DNA of 64,000 bases from Mesorhizobium sp. B4-1-4 (GCF_006439395.2 NZ_CP083950.1:5817001-5881000), one strand, 5' to 3'; numbered from the stretch's first letter, positions 27,029 to 36,535 are shown. Made by a program: numbers and translations. Notes: generated by a model not told the origin, from the letters alone.

Positions 27029-28542
27029 GGCTAAGCGGTAAACTGCCGGCAATCATAGCTGCGGCATTCGGCCTGCTGCTCGTCGGAACGAATGTTCAGG
27101 GCGTCGTCGAGGCGAAGAGTACGCGGGTATCGGCTACGACGGCCGCCCAGCGCGTGAAGCTTGGCCTCAACAAATCGGTCGTCATCGACCTGCCGAGCGA
27201 TGCCTATGACATCCTTGTCGCCAACCCGACAGTTGCCGATGCCGTAACCCGGACCGCGAGGCGGATCTACCTGTTCGGCAAGGCGGTCGGCGAGACCAAC
27301 ATCTTCGTCTTCGGTCCGAATGGCGAACAGATCGCCAGCCTGGACCTGGCGGTCGAACGCGACGTCGCCGGGCTGGAGGACTACATCAAGCGCTTCCTTC
27401 CTACTTCGGCCATCAAGGTGGAATTGCTGAATGACAACGTCATCTTGACCGGGACGGTCGACACGCCGCTGGACGCCAAACGGGCGGTCGACCTGGCGAC
27501 GATCTTCGTCTCGGGCGGTGAAGCGACGACAGGACAGTATTCGCAGACCGCGGCCGGCGGCTCGGCCCAGAGCGGTGTCGACATCAACAACCCGGACCAG
27601 GAGCGCCGTACCTCGAAGATCGTCAATCTCTTGCAGATCATCGGTGACGACCAGGTCACGCTGAAGGTGACGGTCGCCGAAGTGAGCCGGTCCGTGATGA
27701 AGCAGCTCGGCGTCAATATGGTCGGCAGCGGCGGCAGCAACGGCATCAGCTACGGCGCGCTCAGTGATCCTTTCGCCGGTCTCGGCAAGCCGCTATCGAA
27801 CGCGGGCTTCAATATCAGCACGTCGGGGCTGCAAGCCTATATCAACGCGATGGAGCAGTCCGGGGTCATGAAGACCCTGGCCGAGCCGACCTTGACCGCC
27901 GTGTCCGGGGAGAAGGCGACCTTCAAGGTCGGCGGCGAATACAACATGGTGAGCGGGGTCAGCGCCAACGTATCCACCGACAATCAGACCGGTCTGAAGA
28001 CCTATACCGTCGATAAGATCGAGTATGGCATCGGCCTGGAGTTCCAGCCGGTGGTTCTGTCGCCCGGTCGCATAAGCCTGAAAGTCAGAACCTCAGTTTC
28101 CGAACCGACAACCGAGGGGTCCGTATCGTCATCCACGGACAATAGGAGTATCGGCATGAATGCCTTGTCACTGCGCAAGCGTCTTGCGGATACGACCGTT
28201 GAACTGCCCTCGGGCGGCTCCATGATGATCGCCGGCCTGGTTCGCGACGACGTCAGGCAAGCCGTCACTGGGTTGCCTGGACTGACAAAGATCCCGGTGC
28301 TCGGCGCGCTTTTCCGCAGCAGGGACTTCGTGCGCAACGAGACCGAGCTCGTCATCATCATCACGCCCTATCTGGCACGGCCGGTTGCACGCAACGAGCT
28401 CGCCAAGCCGGACGACAATTTCAACGCGGCCAGCGATGGTGCCGCTATGTTCCTTGGCAAGGTCAATCGCGTCTACGGCACCATGCAGACCGACAGGCCC
28501 AACGGCCGCTATCACGGCGTTGTCGGCTTCATCTACAAGTGA
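27025..28542 (+). CDS. cpaC: Flp pilus outer-membrane secretin CpaC (RcpA)
   Basis: A 505-residue secretin subunit that forms the outer-membrane channel for the pilus. A signal peptide (about residues 1-30) is followed by a pilus N-terminal domain (about 40-113: NKSVVIDLPSDAYDILVANP), a BON-like segment (about 114-165) and the secretin core from about residue 200, with AEPTLTAVSGEKATF and the closing MMIAGLVRDD...VPVLGALF type elements (here IPVLGALFRSRDF). It starts within the cpaB stop codon and is followed by cpaD after 14 bases. Confidence 0.95.
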   Translation: MRLSGKLPAIIAAAFGLLLVGTNVQGVVEAKSTRVSATTAAQRVKLGLNKSVVIDLPSDAYDILVANPTVADAVTRTARRIYLFGKAVGETNIFVFGPNGEQIASLDLAVERDVAGLEDYIKRFLPTSAIKVELLNDNVILTGTVDTPLDAKRAVDLATIFVSGGEATTGQYSQTAAGGSAQSGVDINNPDQERRTSKIVNLLQIIGDDQVTLKVTVAEVSRSVMKQLGVNMVGSGGSNGISYGALSDPFAGLGKPLSNAGFNISTSGLQAYINAMEQSGVMKTLAEPTLTAVSGEKATFKVGGEYNMVSGVSANVSTDNQTGLKTYTVDKIEYGIGLEFQPVVLSPGRISLKVRTSVSEPTTEGSVSSSTDNRSIGMNALSLRKRLADTTVELPSGGSMMIAGLVRDDVRQAVTGLPGLTKIPVLGALFRSRDFVRNETELVIIITPYLARPVARNELAKPDDNFNAASDGAAMFLGKVNRVYGTMQTDRPNGRYHGVVGFIYK

Positions 28543-28556
28543 ATGAGGAAGCGGAC

Positions 28557-29285
28557 ATGTCTCAGTCAGCGTTGAAGACAACGACCACCAAGACGACGAG
28601 CACCAGCCGTTCGCGCCTGCGGGTCCTCCCGTTCCTGGCAGTTGCGGCGACGGCCTTGCTGGCCGGTTGCGCCCAGCGCGACAGCGTCACTGTCGGTGCC
28701 ATTCCGGATGACTATCGCACCAACCATCCGATCGTCATCGCGGAGAAGAATCAAAAGATCGACCTTGCCGTCGGCGCTGGCGACCGCGGCATGACCGGTT
28801 CGCAGCGCGATACGCTTCTGGGTTTCCTCGACGGCTATGACAAGAGTGCCGCACCGACGCTGACGATCCAGATTCCCCGCGGATCGGCCAACGAGGTTGC
28901 CGCGACGGCGGCCGGTCGTGATTTCGCCAGGCTCGCGATCGCCAGTGGCGTCAAGCGCAACCGGATCGTCGTGGTCGCCTACCAGGCCGGATCGAGCGAA
29001 ATATCCGCTCCGGTTCGCGTCGCCTATATCTCGGTAAAAGCCCAGACCGACAAATGCGGACGCTGGCCCGATGACCTGGTCGAGACGTCGGAAAACAAGC
29101 ACTACGCCGACTTCGGTTGCTCCTACCAGAACAATCTCGCCGCTCAGATGGCCAACCCGGCCGACCTGATTGGTCCGCGCAAGCAGACCACAATCGACGC
29201 GGAAAATCGTGGCGCGGTGATCGACGTCTATCGCAACAGGGGCATTTCGGGTGAATTCCTCGGCAATTCGGAAGTGACCTACTGA
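28557..29285 (+). CDS. cpaD: CpaD pilus assembly lipoprotein
   Basis: A 242-residue lipoprotein: hydrophobic leader ending in the lipobox LLAGC, then the CpaD family domain beginning with the conserved segment VGAIPDDYRTNHPIVIAE. CpaD is thought to stabilise the secretin in the outer membrane. The start MSQSALK at 28557 is chosen because GAGGAAGCG precedes it; an in-frame ATG six codons upstream overlaps the cpaC stop. It is part of the cpaB-F run on the plus strand. Confidence 0.92.
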   Translation: MSQSALKTTTTKTTSTSRSRLRVLPFLAVAATALLAGCAQRDSVTVGAIPDDYRTNHPIVIAEKNQKIDLAVGAGDRGMTGSQRDTLLGFLDGYDKSAAPTLTIQIPRGSANEVAATAAGRDFARLAIASGVKRNRIVVVAYQAGSSEISAPVRVAYISVKAQTDKCGRWPDDLVETSENKHYADFGCSYQNNLAAQMANPADLIGPRKQTTIDAENRGAVIDVYRNRGISGEFLGNSEVTY

Positions 29286-29335
29286 GCCGCCCTTGGGAAA
29301 AAGAAGCCAGCGAAAGAACGGGCCACGGAAAGAGC

Positions 29336-30625
29336 ATGACCATGAGCAACCTTGCCTATGACGCCACCGTGGACGGCGGCGATATCTCGCCGCAGGACAT
29401 CGCCGCGATGCAGGCGTTGCGGCCGGTTCCGCGCATCTCGATTCAGGCATTCTGCGAGACGGAGGGCGTTGCCAATCCGGTCGAGCGTGCCGGCGAGGAT
29501 CGCCGCATGGCCAAGGCACATCTGAAGGTCCATATGGGCGGCATTCCCACCGCCATTGAATTCTATCAGTCGGCGCCCACGCCGAACCTGATCCTGCTGG
29601 AGTCGCGCAGCGAACCCAAGCAACTGCTGGAACAGCTCGCCCAGCTTTCGGAATACTGCGACCCGACCTCGAAAGTGGTGGTGATCGGTCATTACAACGA
29701 CGTCGGTCTCTATCGTGAGCTCATCCGGTCCGGCATCTCGGAATATGTCATCGCGCCGGTGTCAATGGCCGATATCGTCAGTGTCGTCTCGTCGATCTTC
29801 GTCGATCCGGAGGCCGAGCCGCTCGGCCGCTCGATTGCCTTTGTCGGCGCCAAGGGTGGCGTCGGCTCGTCCACGATCGCCCATAACGTGGCCTGGGCAA
29901 TGTCTTCGCTGTTCAAATCCGAGGTCGTCGTTGCCGACCTCGACCTCGCCTTCGGCACGGCCAACATCAATTTCGATCAGGATCCGGCACAGGGCATCGC
30001 CGAAGCGGTGTTCTCGCCCGAACGCATCGATGAGGTCTATCTGGATAGGCTGCTGACCCAGTGCGCCGAACACCTGTCGCTGCTCGCGGCGCCCTCGACG
30101 CTGGAACGCGTCTACGACTTCGACCCCGATGCCTTTGCTCAGCTTGTCGATACCGCGCTCCGCAGCGTGCCGCTCCTGGTGCTGGACGTTCCCCATGTCT
30201 GGACCGGCTGGGCCAAGAACACGCTGGTCAAGGCCGACGAGATCGTCATCACGGCGACGCCGGAATTGGCCAATCTGCGCAACACCAAGAACCTGCTCGA
30301 CATGCTCAAGCGGCTGCGCCCCAACGACCCTCCGCCGAAACTGATCATCAATCAGGCCGGTGTTCCCAAGCGTCCGGAGATTTCGCCGTCCGATTTCGCC
30401 GAGCCGCTCGGCCTCACGCCGATGTCGGTCATCGGCTTTGATCCGGTGCTGTTCGGCAATGCAGCCAATAACGGGCGTATGCTCGGCGAGATGGATGCCA
30501 AGAACCAGATCGTCGCCACCATCAACGAGATTGCCCATGTGCTGACGGGGCGCAGCGAAATCAGGACGAAAAAGAAGGCTGGCCTCGGTAGCCTCCTCGG
30601 CAAGCTCTCGCGCGACAAGAAGTGA
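29336..30625 (+). CDS. cpaE: CpaE/TadZ pilus-localising ATPase-like protein
   Basis: A 429-residue protein with an N-terminal atypical receiver-like domain (about 60-160) and a MinD/ParA-type domain. The P-loop region reads AFVGAKGGVGSSTIAHN (about residues 169-185), with serine in place of the usual lysine after the last glycine, a feature known from CpaE/TadZ proteins. The switch region VVVADLDLAFGTANINF follows. The protein directs the pilus machine to the cell pole. It ends with a basic tail (KKKAGLGSLLGKLSRDKK) and is 24 bases before cpaF. Confidence 0.93.
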   Translation: MTMSNLAYDATVDGGDISPQDIAAMQALRPVPRISIQAFCETEGVANPVERAGEDRRMAKAHLKVHMGGIPTAIEFYQSAPTPNLILLESRSEPKQLLEQLAQLSEYCDPTSKVVVIGHYNDVGLYRELIRSGISEYVIAPVSMADIVSVVSSIFVDPEAEPLGRSIAFVGAKGGVGSSTIAHNVAWAMSSLFKSEVVVADLDLAFGTANINFDQDPAQGIAEAVFSPERIDEVYLDRLLTQCAEHLSLLAAPSTLERVYDFDPDAFAQLVDTALRSVPLLVLDVPHVWTGWAKNTLVKADEIVITATPELANLRNTKNLLDMLKRLRPNDPPPKLIINQAGVPKRPEISPSDFAEPLGLTPMSVIGFDPVLFGNAANNGRMLGEMDAKNQIVATINEIAHVLTGRSEIRTKKKAGLGSLLGKLSRDKK

Positions 30626-30649
30626 CGCTTTTGGGACCGGTAGTCGATC

Positions 30650-32158
30650 ATGTTTGGTAAAAGAGGCAACGACGACGGCAACCGGTTCAAGCCGGAATTC
30701 CGCCAGCCGGCACCGGCGCCGGTCACGCCGGCGGCCGCGGGTTCGGCGGACACGGCGGTGCTTGCCCGGCCCGCGGCGGCGCCTCCGCCGAGCGCCCCTG
30801 TCGCGCCGCCGGCCCGCCGCGCGGTCGATGCGCCGCCCATCGCGCCAGAGCAGAAGCGAGGCCCGCGCGAAAAGAGCGAAACCTACTACGACACCAAGAG
30901 CCAGGTTTTCTCGGCCCTCATCGACACGATCGACCTGTCGCAGCTCGCCAAGCTTGACCCCGAAAGCGCGCGCGAGGAAATCCGCGACATCGTCAACGAC
31001 ATCATCGCGATCAAGAATTTCGCGATGTCGATCGCCGAGCAGGAGGAACTGCTCGAGGACATCTGCAACGACGTGCTTGGCTATGGGCCGCTCGAGCCGC
31101 TGCTCGCCCGCGACGACATCGCCGACATCATGGTCAACGGGTCCAAGAACGTCTACATAGAAGTCAATGGCAAGGTCGAACAGACCAGCATCCGCTTTCG
31201 CGACAACCAGCAGCTTCTCAACATCTGCCAGCGCATCGTCAGCCAGGTCGGCCGCCGTGTCGATGAATCCAGCCCGATCTGCGACGCCCGTCTTCCCGAC
31301 GGCTCCCGCGTGAATGTCATCGCACCGCCGCTTGCCATCGATGGCACCGCGCTCACAATCCGCAAATTCAAGAAAGACAAGCTGACGCTCGATCAGCTGG
31401 TGAAGTTCGGTGCCATTTCGCCGCAAGGCGCCGAAGTTCTCAAGATCATCGGCCGCGTCCGCTGCAACATCGTCATTTCGGGCGGCACCGGCTCCGGCAA
31501 GACGACACTGCTCAACTGCCTGACCAACTACATCGACCGCGAGGAGCGCGTCATCACCTGCGAGGACTCGGCCGAACTGCAACTCCAGCAGCCGCATGTC
31601 GTGCGCCTGGAAACCCGTCCGCCCAATCTCGAAGGCGAGGGCGAGGTGACGATGCGCGACCTGGTCAAGAACTGCCTGCGCATGCGGCCGGAGCGCATCA
31701 TCGTCGGCGAAGTGCGCGGACCCGAAGTGTTCGACCTGCTGCAGGCCATGAACACCGGTCATGACGGCTCGATGGGAACGATCCACTCGAACAGCCCGCG
31801 CGAATGCCTGAACCGTATCGAATCCATGATCGCCATGGGCGGTTATTCGCTGCCGCAGAAAACCGTGCGCGAAATCGTCGTCGGCTCGATCGACGTGATC
31901 ATCCAGGCGGCGCGTCTGCGCGATGGGTCGCGGCGCATCACCCACATCACCGAAGTGATCGGGATGGAAGGCGACGTCATCATCACCCAGGACATCGTTC
32001 TCTACAACATCAAGGGCGAGGACGCCAACGGCAGGCTGCTGGGCGAGCACGTCTCGACCGGCATCGGCCGCCCGCATTTCTGGGATCGGGCGCGATACTA
32101 CGGCGAGGAGCAGCGTCTCGCCAATGCGCTCGAGGCCATGGAGAAACGTGCTGACTGA
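30650..32158 (+). CDS. cpaF: CpaF/TadA pilus assembly ATPase
   Basis: A 502-residue hexameric secretion ATPase of the GspE/VirB11 superfamily. After a proline/alanine-rich N-terminus comes the N-domain and the catalytic domain, with Walker A ISGGTGSGKTTLLNCL (about residues 274-289), an Asp box (ITCEDSAELQL), Walker B (RPERIIVGEVRGPE) and the His box around NTGHDGSMGTIHSN. It powers pilus extension and, in the Tad system, probably retraction. It lies between cpaE and tadB. Confidence 0.96.
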   Translation: MFGKRGNDDGNRFKPEFRQPAPAPVTPAAAGSADTAVLARPAAAPPPSAPVAPPARRAVDAPPIAPEQKRGPREKSETYYDTKSQVFSALIDTIDLSQLAKLDPESAREEIRDIVNDIIAIKNFAMSIAEQEELLEDICNDVLGYGPLEPLLARDDIADIMVNGSKNVYIEVNGKVEQTSIRFRDNQQLLNICQRIVSQVGRRVDESSPICDARLPDGSRVNVIAPPLAIDGTALTIRKFKKDKLTLDQLVKFGAISPQGAEVLKIIGRVRCNIVISGGTGSGKTTLLNCLTNYIDREERVITCEDSAELQLQQPHVVRLETRPPNLEGEGEVTMRDLVKNCLRMRPERIIVGEVRGPEVFDLLQAMNTGHDGSMGTIHSNSPRECLNRIESMIAMGGYSLPQKTVREIVVGSIDVIIQAARLRDGSRRITHITEVIGMEGDVIITQDIVLYNIKGEDANGRLLGEHVSTGIGRPHFWDRARYYGEEQRLANALEAMEKRAD

Positions 32159-32187
32159 CGCATCCGCAGGCGTGAAGGTTCTGGTCG

Positions 32188-33201
32188 ATGTTTGGAATTG
32201 ACGGCACCGTATTGGCGTTTGTCGTGCTCGCCGGCTTCAGCGCCGGCGCGGTCGCCTATGCATTCCTGTTCAAACGGATCAGCAACGAGAAACAGGCCGG
32301 CAAGCGGCTGGAAACGATCAAGGCCGCCGAGACCGACCGCTCCATCGTCAAGGCCACACGCGACCGCGCGACGGATGCGGCCAAGCGCCGTAAATCCGTG
32401 CAGGATTCGCTGAAGGAGCTCGACGAGAAGCAAAAATTCAAGGACAACGCCGTCAAGAAGCCGCCGCTCAAGGTGCAGATTCGGCAGGCCGGCATGAAGG
32501 TTACGATCGAGCGTTTCTATATCTATTCCGTGATATGCGGCCTCGCGCTGACCATTGTCGCTTTCATGCTTGGAGCGCCGCTGCTGGTCCTGCCCGGTGT
32601 GCTGATGGCTGGTGCGTTCGGCCTGCCGCGTTGGTTCGTCTCGTTTCGCCGTGCGCGCCGGGTCAAGGCATTCCTCAACGAATTTCCGAACGCGCTCGAC
32701 ATCATCGTGCGCGCGGTCAAGTCGGGCCTGCCGCTGAACGATGCCATACGCCTGATCGCCAACGAATCCCCCGAGCCTGTGAAGGCAGAGTTTCGCCGTA
32801 TCGTCGATTCACAGCAGATGGGCCTGTCGATCCCCGATGCGACCTTGCGCATGCCCGAAACCATGCCATGCACCGAGGCGGGTTTCTTCGGAATCGTGAT
32901 CCAGATACAGTCACAGGCCGGCGGCAATCTCTCCGAAGCTCTGGGCAATCTTTCGCGCGTGCTGCGCGATCGCAAGAAGATGAAGGCCAAGGTCCAGGCG
33001 CTGTCCATGGAGGCGAAGGCTTCCGCCGCGATCATCGGCGCACTGCCTTTCATCGTCTCCTTTCTCGTCTATCTCTCCAGCCCCAACTACCTGATGCCGC
33101 TGTTCACCACCAGCATTGGCAATCTGATCCTCGGCGTTTCCGGCGTCTGGATGTCGATTGGCATCTTCGTGATGCGCAAGATGATGAATTTTGAAGTCTA
33201 G
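32188..33201 (+). CDS. tadB: TadB inner-membrane pilus platform protein
   Basis: A 337-residue membrane protein of the GspF/TadB type. An N-terminal membrane segment is followed by a charged cytoplasmic stretch, two more helices, the T2SSF domain (residues about 165-295: FPNALDIIVRAVKSGLPLNDAI ... GFFGIVIQIQSQAGGNLSEAL) and C-terminal helices. With TadC it forms the inner-membrane platform on which CpaF acts. tadC follows after nine bases. Confidence 0.93.
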   Translation: MFGIDGTVLAFVVLAGFSAGAVAYAFLFKRISNEKQAGKRLETIKAAETDRSIVKATRDRATDAAKRRKSVQDSLKELDEKQKFKDNAVKKPPLKVQIRQAGMKVTIERFYIYSVICGLALTIVAFMLGAPLLVLPGVLMAGAFGLPRWFVSFRRARRVKAFLNEFPNALDIIVRAVKSGLPLNDAIRLIANESPEPVKAEFRRIVDSQQMGLSIPDATLRMPETMPCTEAGFFGIVIQIQSQAGGNLSEALGNLSRVLRDRKKMKAKVQALSMEAKASAAIIGALPFIVSFLVYLSSPNYLMPLFTTSIGNLILGVSGVWMSIGIFVMRKMMNFEV

Positions 33202-33210
33202 GGCCGCGGC

Positions 33211-34227
33211 ATGAGCGAACAAGTCGTCAAGTCACTGACGGATCCCAGCCTTCTGATCGCGCTGCTGGTCGGCATCGCCGTGTTCGCGACCGTGTTTACG
33301 CTGCTGCCGGCCTTGGGCGGAAACCAGCTCAAGGCGCGCATGAAATCGGTGGCGCTGGAGCGCGATGAGCTTCGCGCCAAGCAGCGCGCGCGGCTTGCGA
33401 GCGAGGCCGATCGCCGCCGCAAGGGCCTGCGCGAGCAACAGTCGATCGGCATGCGCAACATTGTCGACCGGCTCGATCTGCGGCGCGCTTTGGCCGACGA
33501 AAGCACCTTGCAGAAGCTCAAGGTCGCCGGCTTTCGTGGGCAGAATCCGCTGACGCGGTTTCTTTTCTTCCGTCTCGTGCTCCCTTTCGTCGGCTTCGCG
33601 CTGGCTCTGGTCTACATGTTCATACTCGGGGGATTGCCGGACAAGCCATTGGTCGTCCGGCTGTTCGTCTGCGTGCTCGTTGCCTATGGCGGCTTCTACA
33701 CACCAGTGCTCTACGTCAACAACCGCGCCACCAAGCGCAAGCAGTCGATCCAGTTGGCATGGCCTGATGCGCTCGACCTTATGCTGATCTGCGTGGAATC
33801 AGGCATGTCGGTGGAAGCAGCGCTGCGCAAGGTGGCCGACGAGATCGGCGCGCAGTCGGTGCCGCTGGCGGAAGAGTTCATCCTGACCAACGCCGAGCTT
33901 TCCTACCTGCAGGAACGCAAGCAGGCCTACGAGAATCTCGCAAGCCGGACCGGCCTGGAATCGGTCAAGTCTGTGTCGCAGGCGCTCGTCCAGGCCGAGC
34001 GCTACGGCACGCCGGTGGCGCACGCGCTGCGCGTGCTTGCTGCTGAAAGCCGCGACATGCGCATGAATGCCGCCGAGAAGAAGGCCGCGGCCTTGCCGCC
34101 CAAGCTCACCGTGCCGATGATCCTGTTCTTCCTGCCGGTGCTTTTCGCCATCATCCTGGGCCCTGCCGGCATCCAGGTCAGCCAGCGCGGCATCTTCGGG
34201 GATCAGCACAAGTCCAGTAGCCAGTGA
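33211..34227 (+). CDS. tadC: TadC inner-membrane pilus platform protein
   Basis: A 338-residue paralogue of TadB with the same build: N-terminal helix, charged segment, two helices, a T2SSF domain (AWPDALDLMLICVESGMSVEAAL ... SVSQALVQAERYGTPVAHAL) and a C-terminal membrane helix (MILFFLPVLFAIILGP). It closes the plus-strand cpa/tad operon. A long imperfect hairpin lies just after the stop, before the IS630 insertion. Confidence 0.93.
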   Translation: MSEQVVKSLTDPSLLIALLVGIAVFATVFTLLPALGGNQLKARMKSVALERDELRAKQRARLASEADRRRKGLREQQSIGMRNIVDRLDLRRALADESTLQKLKVAGFRGQNPLTRFLFFRLVLPFVGFALALVYMFILGGLPDKPLVVRLFVCVLVAYGGFYTPVLYVNNRATKRKQSIQLAWPDALDLMLICVESGMSVEAALRKVADEIGAQSVPLAEEFILTNAELSYLQERKQAYENLASRTGLESVKSVSQALVQAERYGTPVAHALRVLAAESRDMRMNAAEKKAAALPPKLTVPMILFFLPVLFAIILGPAGIQVSQRGIFGDQHKSSSQ

Positions 34228-34238
34228 CGTATCCGCTT

Positions 34239-34287
34239 GGACAAGGAAGATGGCCGCGCGGCGTGCAGCGCGGCGATCTTCCTGTCC
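34239..34287 (+). terminator. long imperfect hairpin after tadC
   Basis: Arms 34239-34259 and 34268-34287 pair over about 20 bases with one bulge and one or two mismatches, around an 8-base loop. No T-run follows, so it could be a terminator with Rho help or an mRNA 3'-end stabiliser. Confidence 0.5.
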
Positions 34288-34417
34288 AGCATGGTTCGGT
34301 GATTGGCCGCCGCGTACTTGCAGCGCCGCCCTTGTCGTCATGGGACTTGCGCAAAGCAAAGAGATGAGGCGGCTCGGCGTTTCCGTGAAAACGATGAACC
34401 GTTGAGCAATTCTAGAT

Positions 34418-35515
34418 CTAGTCACCTGAATCTGAAGTTCGGTTCATTGTCTTCTGGCAGAAGCGCTTGACCGACGCGAGGATTTGGTCGGCGGATTTGA
34501 CCCATTTGTATGGGGTCGGGTTCTCGTTGTGGGTTTCGATGAAGGCGTCGATATCAGCTTCCAGTTCTGCGGTGGAACGGTGTACGCCGCGCTGCAACTG
34601 CTTTCGCGTCAGCTCTGCGAACCACCGCTCGACCTGATTGATCCAGGATGCCGACGTTGGCGTGAAGTGAACATGCCAGTGTGGACGGCGCGCGAGCCAA
34701 GCCTTGATCCTCGGCGTCTTGTGGGTCGCATAGTTGTCCATCACCAGATGCACGTCCGGGCCATTGGGCATTTCGGTGTCGATCCGCTTCAGGAAGTCGA
34801 GGAATTCGGTGGCCCGGTGACGCTTGTAGCAATGACCTATCACCGCCCCAGTGGCAACATCGAGCGCGGCGAACAGAGAAGTCGTGCCGTTGCGAACATA
34901 AGTATGAGTACGCCGTTCGGCGACGCCCGGTGCCATAGGCAGAACCGGCTGCTCGCGATCCAATGCCTGGATTTGCGATTTCTCATCCACGCATAGCACG
35001 ATCGCCCGGTCCGGTGGTGACATATAGAGGCCGACGATGTCCTGCACCTTATCAACGAAGAGCGGATCGGAGGAAAGCTTGAATGTCTCGGTACGATGCG
35101 GCTGCAGGCCAAACGCGGTCCAGATCCGACGGATGGTGGTATGAGAAAGGCCGCGGTCGGCTGCCATCGAACGGATGGACCAGTGCGTGGCATCCTTGGG
35201 AGTGGTGTTCAACGTACGCTCGACGACCTGAGCAACCTGGGCATCGGAGACAGTTCGCGGTCGACCGGTACGATATTCATCTGTCAGCCCTTCAATACCA
35301 TCCTGTACGAACCGACGGCGCCACTTGCCAACCGTGTGCTCGTGAACACCCAGGCGTTCGGCAACGTCTTTGCTTTGCAAACCCTGCGCGCACAGCAAGA
35401 CCATCCGGCATCGATCCGACAAGGAGCGCGGCGCCTTATGCCGGCGCACCTGAGATTCGAGGAAACCTCTATCCGCGTCGCTTAGAACGACAAGGTCCGC
35501 CTGCCTGCCAGCCAT
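34418..35515 (-). CDS. IS630-family transposase
   Basis: A 365-residue single-frame transposase. The N-terminal helix-turn-helix region (SKDVAERLGVHEHTVGKWRRRF) is followed by a second DNA-binding part (HWSIRSMAADRGLSHTTIRRIW) and the DDE catalytic core: D in LCVDEKSQIQAL, D in LVMDNYATHK and E in NQVERWFAELTRK. These match IS630. The last coding base pairs lie at the element end, and the TAG stop is completed by the flanking target TA, so the stop depends on the insertion site. The frame is intact, so the element may be active. Confidence 0.95.
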   Translation of the reverse strand: MAGRQADLVVLSDADRGFLESQVRRHKAPRSLSDRCRMVLLCAQGLQSKDVAERLGVHEHTVGKWRRRFVQDGIEGLTDEYRTGRPRTVSDAQVAQVVERTLNTTPKDATHWSIRSMAADRGLSHTTIRRIWTAFGLQPHRTETFKLSSDPLFVDKVQDIVGLYMSPPDRAIVLCVDEKSQIQALDREQPVLPMAPGVAERRTHTYVRNGTTSLFAALDVATGAVIGHCYKRHRATEFLDFLKRIDTEMPNGPDVHLVMDNYATHKTPRIKAWLARRPHWHVHFTPTSASWINQVERWFAELTRKQLQRGVHRSTAELEADIDAFIETHNENPTPYKWVKSADQILASVKRFCQKTMNRTSDSGD

Positions 35516-35580
35516 GAATCAAACTCCTGCTCTTGTGACAGAAGCCAAACAAAATGAAGCTTACTTTTGTTCCAGGGGAC
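34421..35580 (-). mobile_element. IS630-family insertion sequence, complete, 1160 bp
   Basis: Ends are defined by imperfect terminal inverted repeats: GTCACCTGAATCTGAAGTTC at the left and, reading in, GTCCCCTGGAACAAAAGTAA at the right, matching in about 20 of the outer 28 positions. TA dinucleotides flank it at 34419-34420 and 35581-35582, and removal of one copy restores CTAG, the known target preference of IS630. It contains one intact transposase gene. Confidence 0.9.
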
Positions 35581-36407
35581 TAGTTGGTCGCGGCTTTCGC
35601 CTTGTCCTGATCCTTGAGCTGGCTCCAGGCATTCTGCTGGGCCAGCATCTGCCTGAGATAGGCGACATTGGCCTGCGCCTGTTCGGGCGAGAGTTCCTGC
35701 GAGGCGATCTTCTCGGCTTCGTCGAAACGGCCTTGCAGGCCCACGACCAACGCCAGGTTCTGGCGCACACGGCTGTCGGCATTAGGCTGCTGGGCGGCCG
35801 AACGCATATAGGTCTCGGCGGTGCGCAGATCCCCTTCCAGCACGTAGGACATGCCGAGATTGGAGAGAACCGAGGGTTCGTTCGGCTTGAGTTCGAGGGC
35901 CTTGCGGTAAAGCTGGCGCGCCTCGTCCTTCTGGCCGATCTGATCGAGGATGGCCGCCTCCGCCGACACCAGCTTCCAGTCGGGATACTCGGGCGTCTGT
36001 GCGCGACGCACGGCGTCGAGCGCCGCCTCGAACTGACCATTGGCGGCGAGCGCCTTGCCATAGGCGGCGAGCACGTCGCGGTCCTTGGGGTAGGCGATCG
36101 CCAGCTTGCGCATCACGGCAAGCGACTGGTCGGCATCGCCGTCCATCTGCAGCGCGGCCGCGAAGTTGGTCGCTATACGCTTGTCGTTGGGGTTTCTGGC
36201 GTAGGACTGGCCAAGTGCGGCGGTGGCATTATGCAATTCTCCAGCCGACATGGACTCCAGCGGCTTGCCACTGGTGCGGCTGATCGAGCCAGTCGTGAGC
36301 TTGCTGGTTCCGCAACCGGCGACGCCCGCCGCGAGCGCCAGCATGAGGGCGGTGGTGACAAGCCGTTTTGCCCTTGCATTCACTGTGCGGTTGGTCGGCA
36401 TCGGCAC
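35580..36407 (-). CDS. tadD: TadD, TPR lipoprotein of the Tad pilus system
   Basis: A 275-residue protein with a leader ending in the lipobox-like LALAAGVAGC and several tetratricopeptide repeats (for example QFEAALDAVRRA, DEARQLYRKALELKPNEP and NLGMSYVLEGDLRTAETYM). TadD is an outer-membrane-associated pilotin-like factor for Flp pili. It converges on tadC and its stop codon lies exactly at the IS630 insertion junction; the TAG is rebuilt from the duplicated TA plus the first base of the element, so the protein is not truncated. The start could also be two codons downstream. Confidence 0.9.
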   Translation of the reverse strand: MPMPTNRTVNARAKRLVTTALMLALAAGVAGCGTSKLTTGSISRTSGKPLESMSAGELHNATAALGQSYARNPNDKRIATNFAAALQMDGDADQSLAVMRKLAIAYPKDRDVLAAYGKALAANGQFEAALDAVRRAQTPEYPDWKLVSAEAAILDQIGQKDEARQLYRKALELKPNEPSVLSNLGMSYVLEGDLRTAETYMRSAAQQPNADSRVRQNLALVVGLQGRFDEAEKIASQELSPEQAQANVAYLRQMLAQQNAWSQLKDQDKAKAATN

Positions 36408-36535
36408 CTAAGCCTCCATTCATACGCGTAGCCATCGCGTGGCCATCTTCCCTCCCGCAGAAATATTCTGTTAACCCTAACGGAGAGTTAAAAACCGCCG
36501 ACTCGGGGCCTGAGCTCGGCATGGGAGAAGATCGA

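Noticed and set aside
29845..29890. CpaE P-loop lacking lysine as a damaging mutation
   Set aside because: KGGVGSST without the lysine is a known feature of the CpaE/TadZ family, so it is not a defect specific to this strain.
29762..32077. Open frame of 771 codons on the minus strand
   Set aside because: Antisense to cpaE and cpaF, both securely identified by motifs; the protein is Asp/Arg/His-rich without known domains.
34421..35580. IS element as a disruption of the tad locus
   Set aside because: The insertion lies between tadC and tadD and preserves the tadD stop codon, so no gene is broken.
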